NCBI RefSeq assembly: GCF_000949135.2 | Contig: NZ_JTAN02000012.1 | Coordinates: forward strand, 186,001 to 250,000 | Direction of reading: 5' to 3' | Length of the DNA: 64,000 nt | From: Burkholderia sp. USMB20 | Lineage (GTDB): Bacteria; Pseudomonadota; Gammaproteobacteria; Burkholderiales; Burkholderiaceae | Part shown: positions 33,535 to 43,947 of the stretch, one piece after another | Position numbering within the stretch: the stretch's first letter is position 1 | Layout of the letters: each line of letters opens with the position of its first letter | Translations under genes and position numbers: made by a program | Notes under the pieces: model-generated | Database searches by the model: none | Told to the model about the DNA's origin: nothing | The model's input: only the letters and a program-made list of their open reading frames with translations

Positions 33535-35357
33535 CAGAGGCCGTTGATCTGCAGGCGCTTGAGTGTCTGCACGAGCGTGTCGTTGTCGGGCTCGAGCTTC
33601 TGTGCGGCACGCCACGCGGTGCGCGCGTCGTCCTGCGCGCCGCTCTTCCACAGCACTTCGCCGAGGTGCGCGCCGATTTCGGCGTTCGGCTGCAGCTCGT
33701 ACGCGCGCCGCAGCACCTTCGCCGCGCCGGCCGCGTCGCCCATCCGGTACTTCACCCAGCCGAGGCTGTCCATGATGTACGCGTCGTTCGGCGCGAGCGA
33801 CAGCGCCTTGTCGATCAGCTTGCTGGCTTCGGGCAGGCGCTGGTTGCGATCGGCCAGCGAATAGCCGAGCGCGTTGTACGCCTGCGGGTTGTCGGGCTGC
33901 GTGCGCATCAGCTCGCGCAACTGCTTTTCCATTGCTGCGTAGTGGCCCGTCTTCTCGGCTGCCATCGCGTAGTCGTAGCGCAGGTCGGGATCGTCCGGGA
34001 AGTCCTGGACTGCCTGCGCGAGTCGCGCCTCGGCTTCCGGATAGCGCTTCGCGGTAAACAGGATCGACGCGTCGGTGCGTGCGACCACGGCCGCATCGCG
34101 CGGATCGCTGATCGGCAGGTCGTCGAGCACCTTGCGGGCCTCGTCGGTCTTGCCCTGTTTCTGCAGGAGCTGCGCACGCGTGATCTGCGCGGGCAGGTAG
34201 TGCTGGCTCGTCTGGTCGACCTTGTCGAGCCATTGCGACGCCTGCGCGTCATTGCCCTGTTCGATCGAGATCTGCGCGAGGTAGATGTAGCCCTGGCCGA
34301 CGTCGAGGTTCGGCTGCTTGTTGCCGAGCTGCACGTACTGCTTCAGGTACGCGTTCGCGTCGTCGAGTTTCTTCTGCTGAATCTTGATCAGCGCGAGCGC
34401 CATCAGCGGCGTCGGGTCCTTCGCGTCGAGCTTGCGCATCGTCTCGAACTGCTTCTGCGCGTCGTCGAGGCGGTCGTCGGCGAGGTAGAGCTGCGACAGT
34501 GCGAGGCGCGCATCGCGCGACTTCGGATTCTGCTGAACATATTTCTCGAACGACGTGATGCCGGCTGCGCGCTCGGCAGGCCCCATCTGCGACAGCATCA
34601 GCGCCGCCGGCAGATAGTCCGGGCGGATCTGCAGCGCCTGCTTCAGCGACTGCGCGGCGCCTTCCTTGTCGTCGACCGCGAGCTGCTGCCGCGCGATCGC
34701 GAGCTGCGCCTCGGGACGGTTCATGTCGTTCTTCAGCATGTCCTTCAGCACCGCGAGGCCGCCGACGCGGTCCGCGCCGCGCACCAGCAGCGCCTGCAGC
34801 GCGAGGATCGCGGGGCCGCGCGTTTCGCCGCTCGCGCGGGCCAGTTCGCGCGCGAGCATCGGCTGCGCGTCGGCCGGTTTGCCGGCGAGCACCAGCAGCG
34901 CGGCGTCGACTTGCGATGCGCGGTTCGAATCCGGTGCGTACTGGCGCCAGAGATTGGCCGCGGACAGCGCGTCGGCCGGGCTTTGCGCGCCGAGCGCGAT
35001 CTCGGTCGCACGCTGCGCCATGCGCGGATCGCGCGTGTCGCGGGCGAGCGCGAGGTAGGTCTGGTAGGCCGGCGCCGGCTGGTTGCGCTGAAGCGCGACT
35101 TCGGCGGCCAGTACCTGGTAGACGATCTGGCTCGTCAGCGGGACGCCCGGGAGATTCTTCTGCTCGTCCGGCATCACGTGCTCGAACGCGCCCTGCGGCT
35201 CCGCGTCGTCCGATGCCGGATCCTGCGCGTGAGCCGGGATGGCGGTGAGGGTCCAGGCGGCGAACAGCGCGGCGCCGAGCGCGCGGCGGACCGGGAAGGC
35301 ACGCGCGCCACGCTCGGCGGCGGGGCGCTTCAGAAGCAGCTTCGAGGGCAGGGTCAT
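33534..35357 (-). CDS. Exported tetratricopeptide-repeat protein
   Basis: A 607-residue protein. The N terminus has a signal peptide (ALGAALFAAWTLTAIPAHAQ), so it should be periplasmic or outer-membrane associated. The rest is a chain of TPR-like helical hairpins; PDNPQAYNALGYSLADRNQRLPEA and PNDAYIMDSLGWVKYRMGDAAGA are clear repeats near the C terminus. Such proteins act as scaffolds. The gene is coupled to lolB by a one-base overlap, and this TPR-lolB-ispE order recurs in betaproteobacteria, but the partner is unknown. It is divergent from mutM. Confidence 0.85.
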   Translation of the reverse strand: MTLPSKLLLKRPAAERGARAFPVRRALGAALFAAWTLTAIPAHAQDPASDDAEPQGAFEHVMPDEQKNLPGVPLTSQIVYQVLAAEVALQRNQPAPAYQTYLALARDTRDPRMAQRATEIALGAQSPADALSAANLWRQYAPDSNRASQVDAALLVLAGKPADAQPMLARELARASGETRGPAILALQALLVRGADRVGGLAVLKDMLKNDMNRPEAQLAIARQQLAVDDKEGAAQSLKQALQIRPDYLPAALMLSQMGPAERAAGITSFEKYVQQNPKSRDARLALSQLYLADDRLDDAQKQFETMRKLDAKDPTPLMALALIKIQQKKLDDANAYLKQYVQLGNKQPNLDVGQGYIYLAQISIEQGNDAQASQWLDKVDQTSQHYLPAQITRAQLLQKQGKTDEARKVLDDLPISDPRDAAVVARTDASILFTAKRYPEAEARLAQAVQDFPDDPDLRYDYAMAAEKTGHYAAMEKQLRELMRTQPDNPQAYNALGYSLADRNQRLPEASKLIDKALSLAPNDAYIMDSLGWVKYRMGDAAGAAKVLRRAYELQPNAEIGAHLGEVLWKSGAQDDARTAWRAAQKLEPDNDTLVQTLKRLQINGL

Positions 35358-35443
35358 GGAAATCCGTTCGATGTTTCAACCGATTGTAACGCGCTCGCTA
35401 CAATACACGCACGATCGTGAATCCAGTTTCAGACCCGTAGAAC

Positions 35444-36271
35444 ATGCCAGAGTTGCCAGAAGTCGAAGTCACGCGCCGGGGCATCGAGCCCTTTGTCGCG
35501 GGCCGCCGCGTCGAGCGTGTCGACGTCCGTACCGCGATGCTGCGCTGGCCCGTGCCGGCGGGGCTCGCCGAGCAGTTGCGCGCGCGCGAGGTGCTCGCCG
35601 TCGAGCGTCGCGGCAAGTATCTGCTGTTCGAGGTCGACGCAGGCTGGTTCATCGTCCATCTCGGGATGACGGGCACGCTGCGCGTGCTGCCCGCGGCCGG
35701 CGTGCCGGTGGCCGCGAAACACGACCACATCGACTGGATCTTCGACGAATTCGTGCTGCGGTTCCGCGATCCGCGCCGTTTCGGCGCCGTGCTGTGGCAC
35801 CCGCGCGAAGCCGGCGACGTGCATGCGCATCCGCTGCTCGCGAGCCTCGGCGTCGAGCCGTTCTCGCCGGCGTTCACCGGCGCGCTGCTGCACGCACGCA
35901 CGCGCGGCCGCACGGTGTCGGTCAAGCAGGCGCTGCTCGCGGGCGACATGGTCGTCGGCGTCGGCAACATCTATGCGTCGGAGAGCCTGTTTCGCGCGGG
36001 CATCCGGCCGACGACCGCCGCCGGCAAGGTGTCGCTGCCACGCTATGAGCGGCTGGCCGACGCGGTGCGCGCGACGCTCGCCGACGCGATCGAGCGCGGC
36101 GGCAGCACGCTGCGCGATTTCGTCGGCAGCAACGGCGAAAGCGGCTATTTCCAGCTCGACTGCTTCGTCTACGACCGTGCGGGGCTGCCTTGCCGCGTCT
36201 GCGGCACGCCGATCCGCCAGATCGTGCAGGGTCAGCGTTCGACCTATTACTGCCCGACCTGCCAGCGTTGA
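35444..36271 (+). CDS. mutM: Formamidopyrimidine-DNA glycosylase
   Basis: A 275-residue bifunctional glycosylase/AP lyase that excises 8-oxoguanine and formamidopyrimidines. After Met1 the N terminus [12 protein letters not shown] gives the catalytic Pro (attacking amine) and Glu. [17 protein letters not shown] is the helix-two-turn-helix, and the C-terminal zinc finger is [26 protein letters not shown], four Cys. It is followed 37 bp later by mutY, so the two halves of the oxidised-guanine defence are encoded together. Confidence 0.96.
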   Translation: MPELPEVEVTRRGIEPFVAGRRVERVDVRTAMLRWPVPAGLAEQLRAREVLAVERRGKYLLFEVDAGWFIVHLGMTGTLRVLPAAGVPVAAKHDHIDWIFDEFVLRFRDPRRFGAVLWHPREAGDVHAHPLLASLGVEPFSPAFTGALLHARTRGRTVSVKQALLAGDMVVGVGNIYASESLFRAGIRPTTAAGKVSLPRYERLADAVRATLADAIERGGSTLRDFVGSNGESGYFQLDCFVYDRAGLPCRVCGTPIRQIVQGQRSTYYCPTCQR

Positions 36272-36308
36272 GCCCCGCGTTGCAACCTTTTTCCGAAGAT
36301 TCGAACAC

Positions 36309-37415
36309 TTGAAGCCGCCCCGCATCGCCCCCGCTCCGTTCCCAGTCACGCCGCTGCATCGCACGTTCGCCACGCGCCTGATCGCCTGGCAGCGCGAGCA
36401 CGGCCGCCACGACCTGCCGTGGCAGAACACCCGCGATCCCTACTGGATCTGGCTGTCGGAAATCATGCTGCAGCAGACGCAGGTCTCGACCGTCGTCCCG
36501 TATTACACGCGCTTTCTCGAGCGTTTTCCCGACGTCGCCGCGCTCGCGGCCGCGCCGTCCGACGACGTGATGGCGCTGTGGGCCGGGCTCGGCTACTACT
36601 CGCGCGCGCGCAATCTGCACCGCTGCGCGCAGGTCGTCGTCGCCGAGCACGGCGGCGTATTCCCGTCGACGCCGGAAGCACTCGCCGAACTGCCCGGCAT
36701 CGGCCGTTCGACAGCCGCGGCGATCGCGTCGTTCGCATACGGTGCACGCGCGACGATCCTCGACGGCAACGTGAAGCGCGTGCTGGCGCGCGTGTTCGGC
36801 GTCGAAGGCTTTCCGGGCGAGAAGCGCGTCGAGAACGACATGTGGGCGCTCGCCGAATCGCTGCTGCCGGATGCCGCGAACGCGGCCGACGTGAGTGCCT
36901 ATACGCAGGGGCTGATGGATCTCGGCGCGACGCTGTGCGTGCGCGGCAAGCCGGATTGCGCGCGCTGCCCGTTCGCGGGCGACTGCGTCGCGCAATCGAC
37001 GGGCCGCCAGCGCGAACTGCCGGCCGCGCGGCCGAAGAAGGCCGTGCCGACGCGCAAGACCTGGATGCTCGTGCTGCGCGACGGCGACGCCGTGCTGCTC
37101 GAACGGCGTCCGCCGGCCGGCATCTGGGGCGGCCTGTGGTGCCTGCCGCAGGCGGACGGCGATGCGGCACTCTCGGAACTCGCGCGTGGCTTCGGCGGCG
37201 GCGGCCCGGTGCCGCTCGCGCCGTTCACGCACACGTTCACGCATTTCCGGCTCGAGATCGAGCCGCGGCTGAGCGACATGACGAACGGCGGCCTTCCGCT
37301 CGCGCATGCACGGGATGCCGAGACGGCGTGGGTGCCGCTCGCCGGGCTCGATGCGTACGGCGTACCGGCACCCGTGCGCAAGCTGCTCGATGCGCTGAGC
37401 GGGTCGCTGCTGTAA
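36309..37415 (+). CDS. mutY: Adenine DNA glycosylase MutY
   Basis: A 368-residue glycosylase that removes A mispaired with 8-oxoG. WLSEIMLQQTQV contains catalytic Glu51. LPGIGRSTAAAI is the helix-hairpin-helix, and ILDGNVKRV has the catalytic Asp. The 4Fe-4S cluster is bound by CVRGKPDCARCPFAGDC (C-x6-C-x2-C-x5-C). A Nudix-like C-terminal domain (about 240-360) recognises 8-oxoG. No ATG fits, and the TTG at 36309 gives the expected N terminus; this start is the least certain part. Confidence 0.93.
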   Translation: MKPPRIAPAPFPVTPLHRTFATRLIAWQREHGRHDLPWQNTRDPYWIWLSEIMLQQTQVSTVVPYYTRFLERFPDVAALAAAPSDDVMALWAGLGYYSRARNLHRCAQVVVAEHGGVFPSTPEALAELPGIGRSTAAAIASFAYGARATILDGNVKRVLARVFGVEGFPGEKRVENDMWALAESLLPDAANAADVSAYTQGLMDLGATLCVRGKPDCARCPFAGDCVAQSTGRQRELPAARPKKAVPTRKTWMLVLRDGDAVLLERRPPAGIWGGLWCLPQADGDAALSELARGFGGGGPVPLAPFTHTFTHFRLEIEPRLSDMTNGGLPLAHARDAETAWVPLAGLDAYGVPAPVRKLLDALSGSLL

Positions 37416-37535
37416 CGATGGGGAAAGGGCGCGGCGCGGGCCGTGCTTGCGGAAGTGCCGCGCCGACGCGGTCGGCTCGCCCGTCAGGATGATCCGCCCG
37501 GCGACGCCGGTGCGACGCGGCTGGCCGGCCGCGCC

Positions 37536-38171
37536 TTACAGCCAGCCGTGCCGGTCGAGCACGTGGTGCACGGCGTCGATCCGCGCGCCGACATCCGGAA
37601 ACTCCATCAGCTTCTGCCGTGCGCGCAGGTCGAGCGGCAGCAGTTCCGCGAGTCGGTTCGACACCCAGCTCGGGTCGTCGAGGCGGAGCGGTTCGCCGAA
37701 CGGCATCTTGTCCGGTTCGGACTTCTTCAGCGCTTCGATGATGCGCTCGAGCACCTCGGCGCACGAGCCGAATTGTGCGAGCGCCTGTTCGCCTTCGAGC
37801 GGAATGTCGTCGGGCAGCGGCTCCGCGATCCCGACCAGCAGCCCGTTGCTTTCGACGCGATACGACAGCAACTCGAATCGCTGCGTGCCGATCGCCTGCA
37901 GGTACAGCATCCCGAATTCGCCGGTGTCGCACTCGGTGATGCGCGCCATGCAGCCGATCGTCTCGGGCACCGACACGGCGCCGTCCTGCGCGACTTCGGG
38001 CCCGCTCTTCAGGAGGCACACGCCGAACGGTGCGTCGTCGCGCAGGCACGCGCGCGACATGTCGAGATAGCGCGCCTCGAATACCTTGAGCGGCAGCAAG
38101 CCACCGGGGAACAGCACCGTATGCAGCGGAAACAGCGGCAGGTCGATCAGGGTGGTCGATAGGGTGGACAT
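37536..38171 (-). CDS. LON substrate-binding domain protein
   Basis: A 211-residue protein made up of the N-terminal (substrate-recognition) domain of Lon protease without the ATPase or peptidase. LIDLPLFPLHTVLFPGGLLPLKVFEARYLDM is the family signature, with GTQRFELLSY in the beta domain. Such stand-alone LON proteins are common in proteobacteria and have no firmly established job. It is the last gene of the minus-strand run from kdsD, 26 bp after rapZ. Confidence 0.88.
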   Translation of the reverse strand: MSTLSTTLIDLPLFPLHTVLFPGGLLPLKVFEARYLDMSRACLRDDAPFGVCLLKSGPEVAQDGAVSVPETIGCMARITECDTGEFGMLYLQAIGTQRFELLSYRVESNGLLVGIAEPLPDDIPLEGEQALAQFGSCAEVLERIIEALKKSEPDKMPFGEPLRLDDPSWVSNRLAELLPLDLRARQKLMEFPDVGARIDAVHHVLDRHGWL

Positions 38172-38197
38172 GGCGCGCCGGCGAGAGGGCGGTGTCG

Positions 38198-39106
38198 CTA
38201 AGGTCGTTCGACCTCGGTGACGAGCCGCGACGACGCGTCGACATCCACCGGCGCGTCACGATGCCGCACGATCACGTTCGCATCGTGCACGAGGCGCGCG
38301 GCGAGCGTTTCCGCGATGAACACCGAGCGATGCTGACCGCCCGTGCAGCCGATGGCGACGGTCAGGTAGCTGCGGTTGTCTTCACGAAAGTGCGGCAGCC
38401 ATTTCATCAGGAACGCATGGATGTCGTCGATCATCTGGTGGACGATCGGCAGTGCGTCGAGAAAGGCGATGACCGGCTGGTCCAGCCCGGTGAGCGGGCG
38501 CAGCTCATGGTCGTAGTACGGATTGGGCAGCGCGCGCACGTCGAACATCAGGTCGGCATCGAGCGGCACGCCGCGCTTGAAGCCGAATGACTCGAACATC
38601 ACCATCAGGTCGTTGTTCTTCTGCTCGATGAAGCGCTTGACCCACGTGCGCAGCACGTTCGCGCGCAGCGTGCTCGTATCGATCTGGTGGCCGAATTCGG
38701 CGAGCGGCGCGACCAGCTCGCGTTCGCGCTCGATCGCTTCCTCGAGCGACGACAGCAGCCCGACGTTCGCGTCGTGCGACGGCGAGCCGGACAGCGGGTG
38801 GCGCCGGCGCGTTTCGGAGAAGCGCTGGATCAGCGCCTGCGTGCTTGCGTTGAGGAACAGCACGCGGACATCGTGCTCGAGCGACAGCGAGCGGATCAGG
38901 CCGGGCATTTCGTCCAGCGATGCGCTCGAACGCGCATCGATCGCGACCGCGAGCCGGTGCTGGCCGCCGTCGGCCAGGTAGCGGGCGAGTTCGGGGAGCA
39001 CGTGCGGCGGCAGGTTGTCGACGCAGTAGTAGCCTGCGTCTTCGAGCGCGTTCAGCGCGACGGACTTGCCTGAGCCGGAGATGCCGGTGATGAGGACGAT
39101 GCGCAT
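38198..39106 (-). CDS. rapZ: RNase adapter protein RapZ
   Basis: A 302-residue P-loop protein; the Walker A GISGSGKS spans residues 8-15. The C-terminal domain has [15 protein letters not shown], its nucleotide/metabolite-binding signature. In E. coli RapZ binds glucosamine-6-phosphate and guides RNase E to sRNAs controlling GlmS. The nag genes at 7.6-15 kb handle that same metabolite. I chose the ATG at 39106. It lies 75 bp after hprK, the usual neighbourhood. Confidence 0.93.
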   Translation of the reverse strand: MRIVLITGISGSGKSVALNALEDAGYYCVDNLPPHVLPELARYLADGGQHRLAVAIDARSSASLDEMPGLIRSLSLEHDVRVLFLNASTQALIQRFSETRRRHPLSGSPSHDANVGLLSSLEEAIERERELVAPLAEFGHQIDTSTLRANVLRTWVKRFIEQKNNDLMVMFESFGFKRGVPLDADLMFDVRALPNPYYDHELRPLTGLDQPVIAFLDALPIVHQMIDDIHAFLMKWLPHFREDNRSYLTVAIGCTGGQHRSVFIAETLAARLVHDANVIVRHRDAPVDVDASSRLVTEVERP

Positions 39107-39181
39107 GGGAAGCAGAGAATCCTGACGTTTCATCATAGCACCGGCTCGACGCGTCGGCGCTGCGAGGCCGGCGCGGGGCGG

Positions 39182-40150
39182 TTACACGAGCTTGCCGGGG
39201 AACTGGCTGTCGGGATCCTGCATCGCGAGTCGTTGCCGATCCATGAAATCGCGCAACGTGTCGATGCCGCGCAACTGCAGGATCGTGTTCCGCACGGCCG
39301 CCTCGACCAGCACCGCGAGGTTGCGGCCGGCCGCGACCTGGATCGTGACCTTGCTGATCGGCAAACCGAGCACGTCGACCGTCTGGCTTTCCAGCGGCAG
39401 CCGCTGGAATTCGCCGTCCGGGCGGCGCACGAGCTGGACGATCAGCTTCAGCTTCATTTTCCGGCGCACCGCGGTTTCGCCGAAGATCGTCTTGATGTCG
39501 AGCAGGCCGAGGCCGCGCACTTCGAGCAGGTTTTGCAGCAGCGGCGGGCAGCGGCCTTCGACGAAATCGGGGCCAAGTCGGACGAAGTCGACGGCGTCGT
39601 CGGCGACGAGGCCGTGGCCGCGGCTGATGAGTTCGAGGCCGAGTTCGCTCTTGCCGAGCCCGGAGTCGCCGGTGAGCAGCACGCCCATTCCGAGGATGTC
39701 GAGGAACACGCCGTGCAGTGTCGCGCGCGGCGCGAGGATGCGCGACATGTAGAGCCGCAGGCTGTCGATCACCGCGGCGGCCGACATCGGCGTCGTGAAC
39801 AGCGGCGTGGACGAGCGCGTGCAGCGCAGCACGAGCTCGGGCGGCGCGGCGGCGCCGCCGGCGACGACGAGGAACGGCGGTTCGAGCGCGATCAGCTCGG
39901 CCATGTGGCGCGAACGGTCTTCGTCGGTCTGCCGCTGGTAGTAGTCGATTTCGGCTTCGCCGAGCACCTGGATCCGGTTCGGGTGGATCAGGTTCAGGTG
40001 GCCGACGAGGTCGGCGCTCGACGTCGCGTTGCCGACGGTGTCGGCCGAAAAACCGCGCTCCCAGCCTTCATGCCCCGTCAGCCAGCTCAGTTTCAGCGTG
40101 GCCGCGTTGTCGTCGAAGATGCTCTGGGCGTTGATGCTGGACGTATCCAT
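39182..40150 (-). CDS. hprK: HPr kinase/phosphorylase
   Basis: A 322-residue enzyme. The Walker A GDSGLGKS is at residues 161-168, and [20 protein letters not shown] is the HprK signature. It adds or removes phosphate at a regulatory Ser of HPr. In proteobacteria it accompanies ptsN and the nitrogen/regulatory PTS rather than Gram-positive catabolite control. I chose the ATG at 40150; the frame extends 18 codons upstream without family likeness. ptsN lies 129 bp upstream and rapZ follows. Confidence 0.94.
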   Translation of the reverse strand: MDTSSINAQSIFDDNAATLKLSWLTGHEGWERGFSADTVGNATSSADLVGHLNLIHPNRIQVLGEAEIDYYQRQTDEDRSRHMAELIALEPPFLVVAGGAAAPPELVLRCTRSSTPLFTTPMSAAAVIDSLRLYMSRILAPRATLHGVFLDILGMGVLLTGDSGLGKSELGLELISRGHGLVADDAVDFVRLGPDFVEGRCPPLLQNLLEVRGLGLLDIKTIFGETAVRRKMKLKLIVQLVRRPDGEFQRLPLESQTVDVLGLPISKVTIQVAAGRNLAVLVEAAVRNTILQLRGIDTLRDFMDRQRLAMQDPDSQFPGKLV

Positions 40151-40279
40151 GACTCTCGTCACTCCAATGAGCCGGTGCATGCGCGCGGCGACGGGCGTCG
40201 CCATGCCGGACCGGCGCCGGGCGGCCCTGGTCGGCGGCGTGTGCCGCCTCGTTCGGGAAAATAATCCGCCCGGATCAAC

Positions 40280-40735
40280 TCAAGGTTGCCACTGAGTGAG
40301 CAGGCGATGCAACTCGGCGAGATCCGTTTCGTTGTGCAGACGCTCTCGCGCGTCGCGATCGGACAGCAGTTGCGCGATTTCCGACAGGATCTCGAGGTGC
40401 TGCTGGGTGGCTTGCTCGGGGACGAGCAGGAAAATCAGGAGACCGACCGGCTGGCCGTCGGGCGCTTCGAACGGGATCGCGTCGGCGAGCCGCACGAAGG
40501 CGGCGAGCGGATGCTTGAGCCCCTTGATGCGCCCGTGCGGAATCGCGACGCCTTCGCCGAGCCCGGTCGAGCCGAGGCGCTCGCGCGCGAACAGGTTGTC
40601 CGTGACGGTGCTGCGGGCGATGCCGTTCTGATTCTCGAACATCAGCCCGGCTTGTTCGAAGACGCGTTTCTTGCTGGTGACGGAGAGGTCGATGACGACG
40701 TTCTCTATGGGCAGGATTTTGGCTAGGCGATTCAT
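40280..40735 (-). CDS. ptsN: PTS IIA-Ntr protein PtsN
   Basis: A 151-residue regulatory EIIA of the mannitol/fructose fold. The phospho-acceptor is His67 in GEGVAIPHGRIKG. It receives phosphate through the nitrogen PTS and tunes potassium and nitrogen responses instead of carrying sugar. I chose the ATG at 40735; a longer in-frame start at 40792 or 40819 would add a low-complexity Gln/Ala stretch. It lies between hpf and hprK, the classical rpoN-cluster position. Confidence 0.93.
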   Translation of the reverse strand: MNRLAKILPIENVVIDLSVTSKKRVFEQAGLMFENQNGIARSTVTDNLFARERLGSTGLGEGVAIPHGRIKGLKHPLAAFVRLADAIPFEAPDGQPVGLLIFLLVPEQATQQHLEILSEIAQLLSDRDARERLHNETDLAELHRLLTQWQP

Positions 40736-40941
40736 GTTGGCAGGCGATTGGGCGGCCTGGGGTCTCCTTGCGGCGGCAGACTGATTTTCCATGTTCGGCG
40801 ATATCAAGGCGTTCGGCATCGGAAACCTGCACGACAGCTACCGCACCCAACGCCCCCCGGCGATAACCGGAACATTATAGAGCACAGCCGCGTGCGTGGC
40901 GCGGCATGGACGGACCGGTCGCACCACTGCCGCGTGGACGC

Positions 40942-40967
40942 AAAAAAAACGCCCGGCGAACCGGGCG
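40942..40967 (-). terminator. Terminator after hpf
   Basis: CGCCCGG-N4-CCGGGCG on the minus strand runs into eight Ts. It lies about 20 bp after hpf and 207 bp before ptsN, so the rpoN-hpf and ptsN-hprK-rapZ parts may be transcribed separately. Confidence 0.82.
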
Positions 40968-40988
40968 GCGTGTGTGTTGCGGTGAACG

Positions 40989-41348
40989 TTATTGCGGCGG
41001 CAGTTCGATCTGGTCGATCGACGGCTGCAGCTTGATCGGGTCGTGCGCATGGGTCTGCAGACGCTCCATGTGCTTGACGACCTGGCGATCCAGCTTGTCG
41101 ATCAGCAGATCGATCGCAGCGTACAGGTTGCCGTTTGCGCTTTCGACGAAGATGTCCTTGCCCTTCAGATGCAGGTTGATTTCCGCGCGCTGCTGCTTGT
41201 CCTTTTCCTTGTGATTGTCGACCGAGAGGATCACAGTGCCATCGATCACCTGATCGCTATGCCGTAGCACCCGGTCCAGCTTGGTGATCACGTATTCGCG
41301 AATTGCAGGCGTGACTTCGAGATGATGTCCACTGATCTTCAGGTTCAT
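40989..41348 (-). CDS. hpf: Ribosome hibernation-promoting factor HPF/YfiA
   Basis: A 119-residue protein that binds the 30S decoding centre in stationary phase. [33 protein letters not shown] and the basic [20 protein letters not shown] stretch are typical. The ATG at 41348 has GGAGAAGC just upstream; the open frame extends further without family likeness. It lacks the long C-terminal domain of long HPF, so it is the short form. It follows rpoN by 159 bp. Confidence 0.94.
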   Translation of the reverse strand: MNLKISGHHLEVTPAIREYVITKLDRVLRHSDQVIDGTVILSVDNHKEKDKQQRAEINLHLKGKDIFVESANGNLYAAIDLLIDKLDRQVVKHMERLQTHAHDPIKLQPSIDQIELPPQ

Positions 41349-41507
41349 AGTGCTTCTCCAAGCGAGTGACCACGCGGCCGCATCGAGGCGGCGCTCCGGT
41401 CGACTTGCCCCTGCCGCATGGCGCGGCAAATTCGCGGACAAGTCGCCCGGCCTGTTCCCCGAATGCGCGGTGGCCGGAACACGCCTGCCGCCGGGCAGGC
41501 AGCAGGC

Positions 41508-43013
41508 TTAAAGAGACTTGCGCAGATTCACTGCCGGGATTTTGAGGGCTTCGCGATACTTGGCGACCGTGCGGCGCGCAACCACGAATCCCTGTTCTGC
41601 CAGCAGCTCGGCAATGCGGCTGTCCGAAAGTGGCGATTTTGGGTCTTCAGCTCCTATCAGTTGCTTGATCAGGGCTCGGATGGCGGTCGACGATGCGGCG
41701 CCTCCGGTGTCGGTCGAAACGTGTGATCCGAAGAAGTACTTAAATTCCAGCGTCCCGAACGGGGTCAGCATGTACTTCCCGGTTGTCACACGGCTGACAG
41801 TCGACTCGTGTAGGCCCAGCGTATCAGCTATTTCCCGCAAAACCAAGGGGCGCATGGCAATTTCGCCATGCGCAAAGAAGTTCTTCTGACGTTCGACAAT
41901 AGCCTGCGCGACACGCAGGATCGTGTCGAATCGCTGCTGGATGTTCTTGATCAGCCAGCGTGCTTCCTGGAGCTGTTGTTTCAACGATCCGGCCGACGGA
42001 TCGCCGCGGCTGTTGCGCAGGATGTTCGCGTACAGGTTGTTGATCCGCAGGCGCGGCATCACTTCCGGATTGAGTTCCGCGAGCCAGCCCTGGCCAGCCT
42101 TCTTCACGATGATGTCGGGCACGACGTAGTCGGCCTCGGCCTTGCCGTAGGCAGCGCCGGGGAACGGCTCCAGCGAGCGGATCAGCGCGTGCGCGTCGCG
42201 CAGCGCGTCGTCGCTCGCCTTCAGCTGCTTGCGCAGCCGCGTGAAGTCGCGCGCGGCGAGCAGTTCGAGGTGCTGCGACACGATCTCCAGCGCGAGCGTG
42301 CGGGTGGGGGACGGATCGAGGCGCAGCAACTGCAGCTTCAGGCATTCGGACGCCGAGCGGGCCCCGACCCCGGCCGGATCGAAACTGTGCAGCAGCGCGA
42401 GCGCCGCATTCAGTTCGTCGCAGTCGATTTCCAGTTCGGGCGGCAGGTCGGCGAGCACTTCGTCGAGCGTGGCGGTCAGGTAGCCGTCGTCGTCGAGCGA
42501 TTCGATCAGGAACATCACGAGCGCGCGGTCGCGCGGCCCGGCCTGCGTGACGCGCAATTGCGCGGACAGGTGGTCGCGCAGCGACGTCGCGGCTTCCTGC
42601 ACCTGCAGCGGCGGGAGGTCGTCATCGTCCGAGGCGCCGCTCGAGCGGCCGAACTCGTCGAGATTCCACTGCGGGCCGTCGCCGGCGTCGCCCGATGCGT
42701 AGCCGTCGTATTCGTCGGCGCCGGCCGGCTCGTCGCGCTCGGCGCGTTCGCTCGACTGGCTGCTGCCGTTCGTGATGCCCGGTTCGGTGTTCTGTCCGGG
42801 CGGCGTCTGCGCGATCAGCGATCCGTCCGCCGCGACGCGCAGCGGGCTCGCGATCCATTCGTCATCGTTCTCGAGCAGCGGATTCTGCGCGACGGCCATC
42901 GCGACTTCCTGCTGCAGTTCGAGCGTCGACAGCTGCAGGAGCCGGATCGACTGCTGCAGTTGCGGTGTCAGCGCCAGGTGTTGCGACAGGCGGAGTTGAA
43001 GGCTGGCTTTCAT
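41508..43013 (-). CDS. rpoN: RNA polymerase sigma-54 factor RpoN
   Basis: A 501-residue sigma factor for activator-dependent promoters. The Gln/Leu-rich region I is [29 protein letters not shown]. An acidic region II (about 60-140) follows, then the core-binding domain. The C terminus holds the RpoN box [10 protein letters not shown] in [18 protein letters not shown], which reads the -24 element. I chose the ATG at 43013. The lptB-rpoN-hpf-ptsN order is classical for proteobacteria. Confidence 0.96.
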   Translation of the reverse strand: MKASLQLRLSQHLALTPQLQQSIRLLQLSTLELQQEVAMAVAQNPLLENDDEWIASPLRVAADGSLIAQTPPGQNTEPGITNGSSQSSERAERDEPAGADEYDGYASGDAGDGPQWNLDEFGRSSGASDDDDLPPLQVQEAATSLRDHLSAQLRVTQAGPRDRALVMFLIESLDDDGYLTATLDEVLADLPPELEIDCDELNAALALLHSFDPAGVGARSASECLKLQLLRLDPSPTRTLALEIVSQHLELLAARDFTRLRKQLKASDDALRDAHALIRSLEPFPGAAYGKAEADYVVPDIIVKKAGQGWLAELNPEVMPRLRINNLYANILRNSRGDPSAGSLKQQLQEARWLIKNIQQRFDTILRVAQAIVERQKNFFAHGEIAMRPLVLREIADTLGLHESTVSRVTTGKYMLTPFGTLEFKYFFGSHVSTDTGGAASSTAIRALIKQLIGAEDPKSPLSDSRIAELLAEQGFVVARRTVAKYREALKIPAVNLRKSL

Positions 43014-43170
43014 GGCAGAGAGGGAGTCATACCGGCAGTTTGCCACGACCCAGGCGCCTTGAGCCATCCGCGATTACGCGCGGCGCGGCACCCGGCCGCG
43101 GCGGGGCCGCAGGACACGCGGGCGCGCCCCGCGCGGCGATGCCGGGCGGGGGCGGCCAGCCACGGGGGAT

Positions 43171-43947
43171 TTACATGCGGAAGTGTTCGCCGAGGTACAC
43201 GCGGCGCACGCTTTCGTTTTCGATGATTTCGCTCGGCGCGCCGGCGGCGAGCACCGAACCGTCGCTGATGATGTAAGCGTGGTCGCAGATGCCGAGCGTT
43301 TCGCGGACGTTGTGATCGGTAATCAACACGCCGATGTTGCGCTGCTTCAGGAACTTGACGATCTTCTGGATCTCGAGCACCGCGATCGGGTCGACGCCGG
43401 CGAACGGCTCGTCGAGCAGGATGAAGTTCGGATTGGTCGCGAGCGCGCGCGCGATCTCGACGCGACGGCGTTCGCCGCCCGACAGCGACAGCGCCGGGTT
43501 CTCGCGCAGGTGGCCGATCTGCAGTTCGTCGAGCAGCGCCTCGGTGCGCGACGCGATCGCGTCCTTCGACAGGCGCTTGCCGTCTTCGCCGTGCTGCAGC
43601 TCGAGCACCGCGCGGATGTTTTCCTCGACGGTCAGCTTGCGGAACACCGACGCTTCCTGCGGCAGGTACGACAGGCCGAGCGACGCGCGCTTGTGGATCG
43701 GCAGCAGGCTGATCGAGCTGCCGTTCAGCGAGATCTCGCCGGCATCCGTCGGCACGAGGCCGACGATCATGTAGAACGACGTCGTCTTGCCGGCGCCGTT
43801 CGGGCCGAGCAGGCCGACGACCTCGCCGCTCTTCACGTCGAGCGACACGTCCTTGACGACGGTGCGCGAGCCGTAGCGTTTCTTCAGGTTGCGCACGACG
43901 AGCGAGCTCGTCGTGCCGGCCGGCTGGCGGTTCGGAAGCGCGTTCAT
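43171..43947 (-). CDS. lptB: LPS export ABC transporter ATPase LptB
   Basis: A 258-residue ABC ATPase that powers extraction of lipopolysaccharide from the inner membrane with LptFG. Walker A GPNGAGKT at residues 48-55, signature [15 protein letters not shown], Walker [14 protein letters not shown] and switch His in [10 protein letters not shown] are all present. Its ATG overlaps the lptA stop (ATGA), so the proteins are translated together. rpoN follows 157 bp later. Confidence 0.96.
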   Translation of the reverse strand: MNALPNRQPAGTTSSLVVRNLKKRYGSRTVVKDVSLDVKSGEVVGLLGPNGAGKTTSFYMIVGLVPTDAGEISLNGSSISLLPIHKRASLGLSYLPQEASVFRKLTVEENIRAVLELQHGEDGKRLSKDAIASRTEALLDELQIGHLRENPALSLSGGERRRVEIARALATNPNFILLDEPFAGVDPIAVLEIQKIVKFLKQRNIGVLITDHNVRETLGICDHAYIISDGSVLAAGAPSEIIENESVRRVYLGEHFRM

